Shown here: positions 56,695 to 64,000 of the stretch, piece by piece
Numbering within the stretch: the stretch's first letter is position 1
How the letters are laid out: every line of letters begins with the position of its first letter
DNA from: an uncultured Clostridia bacterium
GTDB taxonomy: Bacteria; Bacillota; Clostridia; Saccharofermentanales; Saccharofermentanaceae
Assembly (NCBI GenBank): GCA_946537885.1
Contig: CAMNGC010000004.1
Span: 1-64,000, forward strand
DNA length: 64,000 bases
Reading direction: 5' to 3'
Notes under the pieces: generated by a model
Told to the model about the DNA's origin: nothing
The model's input: the letters and a program-made list of their open reading frames with translations, nothing else
Database searches by the model: none
Position numbers and translations under genes: made by a program

Positions 56695-56865
56695 AGGAAT
56701 GATGCCTTCTTTCGATTAATAGGGTCTCGCATAACTTCTCAATGTCAGGCGAGTCACTATTGATTATACACCCGGATAGCCCGGACCGTATAACTATCTT
56801 AAATGTATTCATTGACAATAACAGAACTGTTATAGTTTTCTATTCCGTCTGATAATCGACCGGAC

Positions 56866-57378
56866 TCAGCAGCTGACGACAAATCTGTCGTCAGCTGTTA
56901 TTTTCGAGACAGTTTCCGGAATCGTAAGATGGGTCGAATCCAGATAACAATCGTATCCATAGTCGTAAGCCTTTATCTCTCTAAGAAGATCGAGACACCT
57001 TTCCCCCATCTGACAGTCAAGAGGCCGTTCCGAATCTCGTGCCAATAGTGTCTTCTCATCAACAGTAAGAACGGCAAAACGGATCGTAACATCCGGAAAT
57101 GCCTTCTTCAGCATAGAGAGCTGCTCCGGGTTTATTATATAGTTGAGCACAACATCAAACCCCGATTCGATATATGTCTTTATCGAATCGAAAACGATCT
57201 TCCACATCACATCCAGATGGTTTCCTTCCAACCACGGCAGGATATATCCGCCGACCACCTGATTATAGATATCGTCACCCTCGATAACGGCTGACTTCGG
57301 AAGCGACCCGGCGATGGCCCTTGATATAGTGCTCTTTCCTACTCCGGCAGGACCGGTAATTATGTAAAGGGTATTCAT
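56866..57378 (-). CDS. Small P-loop nucleotide or metabolite kinase
   Basis: The 170-residue protein begins with Walker A GPAGVGKST (9-17) and resembles small kinases of the AAA_33/shikimate-kinase-like group. LTVDEKTLLARDSERPLD would be the lid region, with arginines for phosphate contacts. The substrate is not evident. A perfect 12-bp inverted repeat forms its last codons. It lies between ilvC's terminator and ilvD and is probably transcribed alone. Confidence 0.75.
   Translation of the reverse strand: MNTLYIITGPAGVGKSTISRAIAGSLPKSAVIEGDDIYNQVVGGYILPWLEGNHLDVMWKIVFDSIKTYIESGFDVVLNYIINPEQLSMLKKAFPDVTIRFAVLTVDEKTLLARDSERPLDCQMGERCLDLLREIKAYDYGYDCYLDSTHLTIPETVSKITADDRFVVSC
56870..56897 (-). 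other. Perfect 12-bp hairpin in the last codons of the kinase gene
   Basis: CAGCTGACGACA (56870-56881) is exactly complementary to TGTCGTCAGCTG (56886-56897), with a four-base loop. It codes for the last nine residues before the stop codon at 56866. No U-run follows. It may protect or define the 3' end of the message. Confidence 0.6.
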
Positions 57379-57482
57379 TTACTGTCTCCTGAACTTTTCG
57401 ATAATTGTCCCTTTATTATGTGACCCTGTCAAGCCGCCACAGATACTCGAAAAGGGTTTCCCAATTGATGACGAGGCCTTAC

Positions 57483-57511
57483 AAACAAAAACCGCGCCCC
57501 ACAAAGAGGGC
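57483..57511 (-). terminator. Terminator after ilvC
   Basis: CCGCGCCC (57488-57495) pairs with GGGCGCGG (57504-57511), and the minus-strand product ends in TTTTTG. It closes the ilvBNC operon. Confidence 0.9.
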
Positions 57512-57547
57512 GCGGCCGCATTTAACAATGTTACAAAACAAGCTATA

Positions 57548-58573
<1,026 letters not shown>

Positions 58574-58639
58574 TTAACCTCCTGTTAATTAAATCACTTT
58601 ATTATATACTTTCGCATCCGATATGTGAACGCGCTTGTA

Positions 58640-59149
58640 TCATTCCTCATGCGACAAAATACTGTCAGCGCCTCTTTCAATGGCAACAATTCCCGTACGG
58701 CACATCTCAATGATACCGAAAGGCTTCATATTATCGATAAAGGCATCTACTTTATTGGTATCTCCGGTAATCTCCAGGCAGAGCGCCTCTGCGGAATAGT
58801 CGACGATCTTAGCCTTGAAAACATCGACCGCATCCTTGATATCGGCTCGGTTCTCGGGACTGTTCTTTACCTTGATCAGCATCAGTTCTCTCCTGATCCC
58901 CTTATCTGCCGTGATCACCTCTACTTTCTTTACATTGTAGAGCTTCTTAAGCTGACTTATAAGCTGTCCGCGATCTGTCTGATCTCCGCTAAGAGAGATG
59001 GTAATACGGGAATACTCAGGCGATTCCGTCTCACCCACGGTGAGAGTATCGATATTAAATCCGCGGCGAGTGAACATACTGGTGACACGTGTAAGCACAC
59101 CGTACTTGTTCTCAACATAAACTGCAATAACAAAGCTGTTCTTACTCAT
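58640..59149 (-). CDS. ilvN: Acetolactate synthase small (regulatory) subunit
   Basis: The start is ATG 59149, with AAAGGAG upstream, overlapping the ilvB stop by eight bases, and the product has 169 residues. The N-terminal ACT domain (VIAVYVENKYGVLTRVTSMFTRRGFNIDTLTVG) binds the feedback inhibitor, usually valine. The C-terminal domain contacts and activates IlvB. Length and sequence match the IlvH/IlvN type. Confidence 0.95.
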   Translation of the reverse strand: MSKNSFVIAVYVENKYGVLTRVTSMFTRRGFNIDTLTVGETESPEYSRITISLSGDQTDRGQLISQLKKLYNVKKVEVITADKGIRRELMLIKVKNSPENRADIKDAVDVFKAKIVDYSAEALCLEITGDTNKVDAFIDNMKPFGIIEMCRTGIVAIERGADSILSHEE

Positions 59150-60812
59150 TGATATCACTCCTTTCGCAGATGATCTTGTCGTAGGTTCCGCCGCCGGGTA
59201 CCATGGGGAGAACAAGATCATCAGTGTCGATCCTCATATCGATAAGAGACGGGCCCTCATCATTATAAGCCTTTTCGAAAACATCCTTGAACTCATCTAT
59301 CGTCGTTGCCCTATACCCCTTGGCGCCCATAGCCTCAGCCAGCAACTTGAAGTCAGTCTTACGGTTCAGAGTCGTGTTGGAATAATTCTTCTTGTAAAAG
59401 AAAGTCTGTAACTGCCTTACCATTCCCAAAGCGCCGTTATTCATAACAACGATGGTAAGCGGAACATTATATGTAACTGCAGTCGCCAACTCATTCATAT
59501 CCATACCGAAAGAGCCGTCGCCGGTAAAGAGTACAGACCTCTTACCTGTGCCATAGGCCGAACCGATAGCAGCACCCATTCCGAATCCCATAGTGCCAAG
59601 ACCGCCGGAGGAGATCCAAGTGCGCTTATCCGTGAATTCATAGAACTGAGCTGCCCACATCTGATGCTGACCTACATCGGTAACGCATCTGGTATCCGCC
59701 GTAGTTATATTCGAAGCCGCTTTCACTACCTGTTCCGGCAGGAAATCCGGATCATCGAATTCCTTTTCCTGAACCTTGAGCTTCTCGATCTTAGCCATCC
59801 ATGAAGGCCGCTTTTTCTCATCAACTGCATCGATAAGCTTCTTAAGGAAATCAATTATGTCGCATGCAGAAGAAAGATTTGTCTCAACATTCTTGTTAAG
59901 CTCTGAAGCATCCACGTCAATATGGATCTTCTGAGCTCCGCTGCTGAACTTGGAAGTGTCTCCCGTAGCGCGATCAGAGAAGCGAACACCTATGGCGATT
60001 ATCAGGTCAGCCTTATGCATCGCCTTAGATGAAGCATAGTGACCGTGCATCCCCTGCATTCCCAGAAATCTCGGATTGGAGGTCGGAACCTCCGACAGCC
60101 CCATCAGAGATGAGCCCATTGCCGCATCGATCTTGTCTGCAAGCTTCTCCAATAGTTCACCTGCTCCTGCTCTTACCGCGCCTCCGCCGAAATAAATAAA
60201 CGGTCTTCCGGAATCGGCGATCATCTTGGCAGCTTTTGCAACTACCGCATCATCTGCAGGACGGTTAGGCCTGATCTTAACCGGCTCGGCTTTCTCATAA
60301 TCAGCCGTCTTCTGCTGTACGTCCTTCGGTATATCAACAAGTACCGGACCCGGTCTTCCGCTCTTGGCGATCCTGATCGCTTCACGGATCGTGTCAGCCA
60401 GATCCTCTGTTCTGTGCACGATAAAATTATGCTTTGTGATGGGGAGTGTGATACCCGTGATATCGATCTCCTGGAAACTGTCACGGCCGATCATGGTCGT
60501 ACCGACGTTACCTGTAATAGCCAACATTGGAACAGAATCCAGATATGCCGTAGCGATGCCTGTTACAAGGTTCGTAGCGCCGGGGCCCGATGTCGCGAGA
60601 ACGACACCGATATCACCGCTTGCTCTTGCATATCCGTCTGCAGCATGCGCAGCGCCCTGCTCGTGGGCTGTAAGGATATGCTCGATCTGCCCCTCATACT
60701 TCTTCAGCTGATCGTAGATATCAATAACAGTTCCTCCGGGATAACCGAAGATAGTCTTGATATTCTGCTCGATCAATGTCTTAACAACGATCTCCGCTCC
60801 ACTTAATCTCAT
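59142..60812 (-). CDS. ilvB: Acetolactate synthase large (catalytic) subunit
   Basis: IlvB condenses pyruvate with pyruvate or 2-oxobutyrate using thiamine diphosphate. The 556-residue protein has the N-terminal FGYPGGTVIDIYDQL, the activating glutamate in LTAHEQGAAHAADGYARASG, and the TPP-binding GDGSFGMDMNELATAVTYNVPLTIVVMNN. The ATG follows AAGGAGG. It is first in the operon and lies after a T-box leader. Confidence 0.97.
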   Translation of the reverse strand: MRLSGAEIVVKTLIEQNIKTIFGYPGGTVIDIYDQLKKYEGQIEHILTAHEQGAAHAADGYARASGDIGVVLATSGPGATNLVTGIATAYLDSVPMLAITGNVGTTMIGRDSFQEIDITGITLPITKHNFIVHRTEDLADTIREAIRIAKSGRPGPVLVDIPKDVQQKTADYEKAEPVKIRPNRPADDAVVAKAAKMIADSGRPFIYFGGGAVRAGAGELLEKLADKIDAAMGSSLMGLSEVPTSNPRFLGMQGMHGHYASSKAMHKADLIIAIGVRFSDRATGDTSKFSSGAQKIHIDVDASELNKNVETNLSSACDIIDFLKKLIDAVDEKKRPSWMAKIEKLKVQEKEFDDPDFLPEQVVKAASNITTADTRCVTDVGQHQMWAAQFYEFTDKRTWISSGGLGTMGFGMGAAIGSAYGTGKRSVLFTGDGSFGMDMNELATAVTYNVPLTIVVMNNGALGMVRQLQTFFYKKNYSNTTLNRKTDFKLLAEAMGAKGYRATTIDEFKDVFEKAYNDEGPSLIDMRIDTDDLVLPMVPGGGTYDKIICERSDINE

Positions 60813-60873
60813 CCGACTTGATACCTCCTTGGTCGATTTTTATGAGTCGGTCCTCCAAGCTTTAGCCGGCAAT

Positions 60874-61160
60874 AAAAAAGCCTCTTCCGCACAAAGAACC
60901 TGTGCAGAAGAGACGAAATAAATTCCGCGGTACCACTCTTCTTGGCATCTGTCGACGCCCACTCACCTGTGTCATATAACACATCTCTCTGTAACGGGAG
61001 AACCCGGACCGATCTACTCGCCTGCAATAAAGCTTTCAACCGACGGCTCCGAGACGACTTATCCTGCATTTATATCACCGACTTCCACCTGCCGTCGGCT
61101 CTCTGTAGATACGCCTGCATCTTTTTTCTCTTCAACGCCTGTAACAATCATTAAATCACG
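60874..61160 (-). promoter_or_regulatory. T-box leader of the ilvBNC operon
   Basis: The core AAGAGTGGTACCGCGGAA is at 60923-60940. The terminator arms GTCTCTTCTGCACA and TGCGGAAGAGGC follow, with a U-run at 60874-60879. Stem I has AGAGAGCCGAC with GGAAGTCGG. The specifier loop reads near AAGTCGTCTCGGAGCC; CUC (leucine) and GUC (valine) are both possible readings. A branched-chain amino-acid tRNA is the expected effector. Confidence 0.88.
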
Positions 61161-61186
61161 ACGTGTGACGATTGTCAAATGAAGAC

Positions 61187-61570
61187 TTAAGGTCTTAACA
61201 TCGATTCAAGCTCTTTTACGGCATCATTCAGGCTGTTGATCGAGTCATTCAGTGTGTCAATATCAATACTGTTGATCTTGGTTACCGATTCATTGACACT
61301 CTCGGTATTATCAACAACGACCGTATTTACATTACCGACCATCTCATCTATTCCCGTAAGAGAGTTTTGAGCGTCCTTTAATGTATCATCTGCATTATTA
61401 AGGGTTACGAGCATTGCAGGGATAGCTACACAAAGTCCGATAACAATTGCTATGGCTATTCCGAGCAGCGCGATCGACAATATCCTCGTATGACGGGTTG
61501 CCGCTTCCTGAGACTCCAACAGCTTTATGAGCAGATCCTTCTCATCCATATTCTCATATTTCTTATCCAT
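61187..61570 (-). CDS. Small membrane protein with coiled-coil exterior
   Basis: The protein of 127 residues has a charged N-terminus (about 1-28), one long hydrophobic segment (about 29-55), and then about 70 residues of helical heptad pattern rich in Asn, Asp and Val (NNADDTLKDAQNSLTGIDEM...). The form recalls the stalk of a membrane-anchored coiled coil, such as part of a methyl-accepting or cell-division accessory protein, but no domain follows. The family and function are unknown. It lies upstream of the ilv T-box promoter region's 5' end and is probably a separate unit; the ribosome site is AGGGAGG. Confidence 0.7.
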   Translation of the reverse strand: MDKKYENMDEKDLLIKLLESQEAATRHTRILSIALLGIAIAIVIGLCVAIPAMLVTLNNADDTLKDAQNSLTGIDEMVGNVNTVVVDNTESVNESVTKINSIDIDTLNDSINSLNDAVKELESMLRP

Positions 61571-61719
61571 TGCCTTACCTCCCTCAAATGACAGTAATGA
61601 TGATATTGTACTATCTTTTTATCGAAAATTGTCCTTTTCTTAACTCTTTCTTTGCATTTGAAATCTATTATCTAATTGTAAGGATCAGACAGAATCGATC
61701 CGGAAAGAAGGAATAGATA

Positions 61720-62712
61720 ATGAGAAACAAGATAGATAAGAGCATCAGAGTATTTGAGGAGAATTTTAAGATCGCGAAGAGCTCTTTCGCTCTGAATTCT
61801 TCTAATGAAGCTTGCGGCTGTGCATCAGCCCTGATAGGAAGAAATGAAGCCGTCAGCAAAGAGCAGCTCATGGAGGCCAAAAGACTTGTTAAGAACAACA
61901 CCGGCATCTTCTCGACGATCGGCCGCGGCAACGCTTCACAGGCTCTAATGGCAACGATCGCAGTTGAAGCCGACCCTCAGTACGCTTTCGAGAGGATCAA
62001 CGCTATTTACAAGATGCTGGATAAGAGATTCATCAATTCGGATTATCTTGTATTGTCGGCCATCATGATCTATAAGAACACTACTCCCGGAGAGTATGAG
62101 CACATGACTGCCCGCACGCGCCATATATATGAGCTCATCCGTAAGGATCACCCTATGATCACGGGACGTGAAGATATCGTAAACTGCACGCTGATGGCTC
62201 TCTCCGGTATTGATCTCGAGGTCTTAAGGGAAAGATGCGAGGAATACTTCATCGCCTTGAAGAAGTACTATAGAAACAAGAACAAGATACAATATATCGC
62301 CTGCATGATGAGCATTTTCGATGGGGATATAACAGAATCGGCAGCCGGAGCAAAAAACATACAGAATCATCTGAAGTCTCTTGGCATCACATATGATCCC
62401 CCGGCTCTTCCCATTATAGGCGCGATCACGGTAATCGTAGATAAGAATGATCTGGATCTTGTCTGCCGTGAGATCCGCGATGTATCTGACAGACTTCACA
62501 AGATACACGGCATGGGAGCTCTCGGCGCCGGCAAAAAGTTCCGCAATATGATCGCCGCTGCTATCGTCATGGATGCCTATGCTGCCTCGTCTTCCAAATT
62601 GGTCGGAAGCAGTGTAAGCGCTGCCATCGTATCAGCTATCATCGCTGCCGAGACTGCTGCTATATGTGCTGTCGCCGCGGCAAGTGTGGCAGCATCATCA
62701 GCTTCCAATTAA
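61720..62712 (+). CDS. DUF4003-family protein
   Basis: The 330-residue soluble protein matches DUF4003, a Bacillota family without assigned function. Recognisable parts are the N-terminal helical region and GREDIVNCTLMALSGIDLE, typical of the family. The C-terminus (about 275-330) is Ala/Ser-rich and hydrophobic (SVSAAIVSAIIAAETAAICAV) and could associate with a membrane. GAAGGAA lies before the ATG. It converges with the EamA gene, leaving only three bases between the stop codons. Confidence 0.8.
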   Translation: MRNKIDKSIRVFEENFKIAKSSFALNSSNEACGCASALIGRNEAVSKEQLMEAKRLVKNNTGIFSTIGRGNASQALMATIAVEADPQYAFERINAIYKMLDKRFINSDYLVLSAIMIYKNTTPGEYEHMTARTRHIYELIRKDHPMITGREDIVNCTLMALSGIDLEVLRERCEEYFIALKKYYRNKNKIQYIACMMSIFDGDITESAAGAKNIQNHLKSLGITYDPPALPIIGAITVIVDKNDLDLVCREIRDVSDRLHKIHGMGALGAGKKFRNMIAAAIVMDAYAASSSKLVGSSVSAAIVSAIIAAETAAICAVAAASVAASSASN

Positions 62713-62715
62713 AGC

Positions 62716-63606
62716 TCAGCCCTGCTGCGCAGCATCCTCTTCATGCTCATGAGTCAGATTCCAATACCAGCGGAAGACTGCCATGCCGATAATGATCACA
62801 TAGCCTACAATGCTTAGGTGCGCAGGCACCTCGCTTAGGAAGATAATGCCCAGAACAGCAGAGAATACCACCTGTGTATTATCAAAGACTCCGATCTTAC
62901 GGGCGGGGGCGAACTTGTATGCGGAAGTTATCGAGAACTGCGCGATAGCGGCAAAGATGCCGGCTGCGATGAGACAGCCGAGCTGCCAGAACTTAAGAGG
63001 AGCAAAATCCGCGATCATAAACGGAAGTGACAGGAGACAGGAGAAGATCGAGAAACAAAGAACTATTACGGAAGTCCTTTCCTGTCTTCTTCCCAGCAGT
63101 CTTACAAAAGAATATGCGATTCCTGCACCGGCACCGCCCCATATACCGGCGATCGCGGGGATCATTGACACCCCTTCCGAAGGACGGGCTATGAGGATAA
63201 CACCCATAAAAGCGATAACCGTAGTCATAATATCGATCTTGGTGGGCTTCTCTTTAAGGATCGGGATCGACGCCAGTATGGCAAAAAAAGGCGACAGCTT
63301 ATTAAGCATATTCGCATCAGCTAAGGGCATATGATCAATAGCGTAGAAATTACAGAGCAGCCCGGTAGTTCCGAAGATGCACCTGAAGAATATATAGCGG
63401 GCATTACCCTTTTTGATCTTAAAACCTTCTTCGGATCTTAACAGAGTTACGCCGGCGATCACTGCGGCAAAGGCATTTCTGAAGAAAGCCTTCTCCATGG
63501 TCGGAACATCGCCGGACAGCCTTACAAAGAAAGTCATGAGCGCGAAGCCCATGGCCGCCATCAGTATACATATTATTCCTTTGGCATCATTACTCCTGAT
63601 CTTCAT
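62716..63606 (-). CDS. EamA/DMT-family transporter
   Basis: The start is taken as ATG 63606, giving 296 residues with ten membrane helices in two EamA repeats. Family landmarks are MEKAFFRNAFAAVIAG in the first repeat and ILASIPILKEKPTKIDIMTTVIAFMGVILI at its end, with FLSEVPAHLSIVGYVIIIGMAVF in the second. DMT proteins export or import amino acids, nucleotides or other metabolites; the substrate is not evident. No Shine-Dalgarno precedes the ATG, but a promoter-like -35/-10 pair ends seven bases before it, so the message may be leaderless. Confidence 0.85.
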   Translation of the reverse strand: MKIRSNDAKGIICILMAAMGFALMTFFVRLSGDVPTMEKAFFRNAFAAVIAGVTLLRSEEGFKIKKGNARYIFFRCIFGTTGLLCNFYAIDHMPLADANMLNKLSPFFAILASIPILKEKPTKIDIMTTVIAFMGVILIARPSEGVSMIPAIAGIWGGAGAGIAYSFVRLLGRRQERTSVIVLCFSIFSCLLSLPFMIADFAPLKFWQLGCLIAAGIFAAIAQFSITSAYKFAPARKIGVFDNTQVVFSAVLGIIFLSEVPAHLSIVGYVIIIGMAVFRWYWNLTHEHEEDAAQQG

Positions 63607-63613
63607 AGCGTCT

Positions 63614-63642
63614 ACTGTAGAGTACCGAACGATTTTTTGCAA
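63614..63642 (-). promoter_or_regulatory. Possible promoter seven bases before the EamA start
   Basis: On the minus strand TTGCAA (63637-63642) and TACAGT (63614-63619) stand at 17-base spacing, and the ATG at 63606 follows after seven bases. The -10 is weaker than at tadA. Confidence 0.4.
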
Positions 63643-63703
63643 TGAGCAGATATGCCAAAATGCACGGCCGTCAAGACGTGATCTGAGGTCATATTTCCTT
63701 TTC

Positions 63704-63740
63704 GAAAAAGCTATGCCCGCTCTCAATCAAGAGAACGGGC
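63704..63740 (-). terminator. Terminator after the FtsX-type permease gene
   Basis: GCCCGCTCTC (63715-63724) pairs with GAGAACGGGC (63731-63740) with one mismatch, and the minus-strand product ends in TTTTTCG. It follows the stop codon at 63767. Confidence 0.8.
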
Positions 63741-63766
63741 AATTGCCTTTTCTATATCCTGATCCT

Positions 63767-64000
63767 TTATCCCAGAACGATCTTGTAGTAAATGCGGGAT
63801 GTCAGCTTGTATACGATGAAGTATACGATTATGAATACTATGAAAGTGACAAACAACACTTTAATGAAGACATCCGTAAACCACATTCCCTGCATTTTCA
63901 TGAAGAACATCAGGAAGGGCGTTGCCATGATGGTATGAAGAACCGCGAGGATTACCGGGGATACAAACACCACCAGGATCTGAGAGTTGATCGATGCCGC
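63767..64000 (-). CDS. ABC transporter permease, FtsX type (C-terminal end, partial)
   Basis: The frame is open to the window edge, so only the last 77 residues are seen. They contain two membrane helices and end in VYKLTSRIYYKIV, which resembles the C-terminal end of FtsX-like permeases of the bacitracin/BceB type. The rest of the gene and its ATPase partner would lie to the right of the window. Confidence 0.65.
   Translation of the reverse strand, partial: AASINSQILVVFVSPVILAVLHTIMATPFLMFFMKMQGMWFTDVFIKVLFVTFIVFIIVYFIVYKLTSRIYYKIVLG

Noticed and set aside
55216-56763. Several long plus-strand frames opposite ilvD
   Set aside because: They are antisense shadows of a conserved gene in GC-biased codons.

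Overview
The window looks like a chromosomal segment of an anaerobic member of the Bacillota, class Clostridia. Supporting signs are AddAB instead of RecBCD, two T-box leaders on amino-acid operons, a one-piece primary sigma factor, strong AGGAGG ribosome sites, tRNA genes with encoded CCA, a DUF4214 surface protein, and Rnf-like electron-transport genes. I cannot assign family or genus from sequence alone. Almost all genes from 6.9 kb onward lie on the minus strand; the plus-strand exceptions are tadA, a plsC-like gene and a DUF4003 gene.

Layout. (1) 0-1.2 kb: a Thr/Pro/Glu-rich lipoprotein gene with a terminator beyond it. (2) About 1.5-6.9 kb: a compact plus-strand integrative element. It carries an XRE regulator, a P-loop ATPase of the phage nucleotide-binding type, an SSB-like protein, a RepA-like helicase/ATPase, a RusA resolvase, a small unknown protein and a tyrosine integrase that ends next to tRNA-Arg(CCT). 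No capsid, terminase, mobilisation or cargo gene is visible. Its gene junctions hold perfect stem-loops without U-tracts. (3) 6.9-13.8 kb: a tightly overlapping run of Zn-ribbon membrane protein, rpoD, rnfC-like, rnfD-like, rnfG-like and an unknown membrane protein. (4) 14-19.3 kb: a membrane HD-GYP phosphodiesterase, tadA, and a secreted DUF4214 protein. (5) 19.3-26.5 kb: addB-addA. (6) 26.5-31.3 kb: lipid genes (acyl-CoA synthetase, PlsC-type acyltransferase, diacylglycerol-kinase-like protein, acyl carrier protein, MarR regulator). (7) 31.3-33.9 kb: a radical-SAM pair. (8) 34-37.6 kb: a lipoprotein gene broken by an amber codon, then a DHHW/AlgX-like protein and MBOAT acyltransferase pair. 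(9) 37.7-39.6 kb: two half-size chromate transporters behind a DUF134-NifX fusion regulator with a clear promoter/operator. (10) 39.7-44.3 kb: two nearly identical tRNA-Ser(CGA) genes flanking a GH3 lipoprotein, an AraC regulator and a GNAT gene. (11) 44.4-45.7 kb: enolase. (12) 45.9-52.8 kb: a complete trpEGDCFBA operon behind a tryptophan T-box. (13) 52.9-55.0 kb: small genes, a truncated flippase-like gene and a DUF815 ATPase. (14) 55-61.2 kb: ilvD, a small P-loop kinase, and ilvB-ilvN-ilvC behind a T-box. (15) 61.2-64 kb: a membrane/coiled-coil protein, a DUF4003 protein, an EamA transporter and the end of an FtsX-type permease.

The host genes describe a fermentative organism that makes its own tryptophan and branched-chain amino acids under uncharged-tRNA control, remodels lipids and surface polymers, and repairs breaks with AddAB. 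The items most worth a second look are the stem-loop-punctuated element at tRNA-Arg with its mutually exclusive RNA structure, the reduced Rnf-like cluster coupled to rpoD, the DUF134-NifX promoter/operator, the apparently leaderless tadA, the SD-masking inverted repeat before the DUF4214 gene, the amber-interrupted lipoprotein, and the paired tRNA-Ser genes, one of which has a defective acceptor stem.
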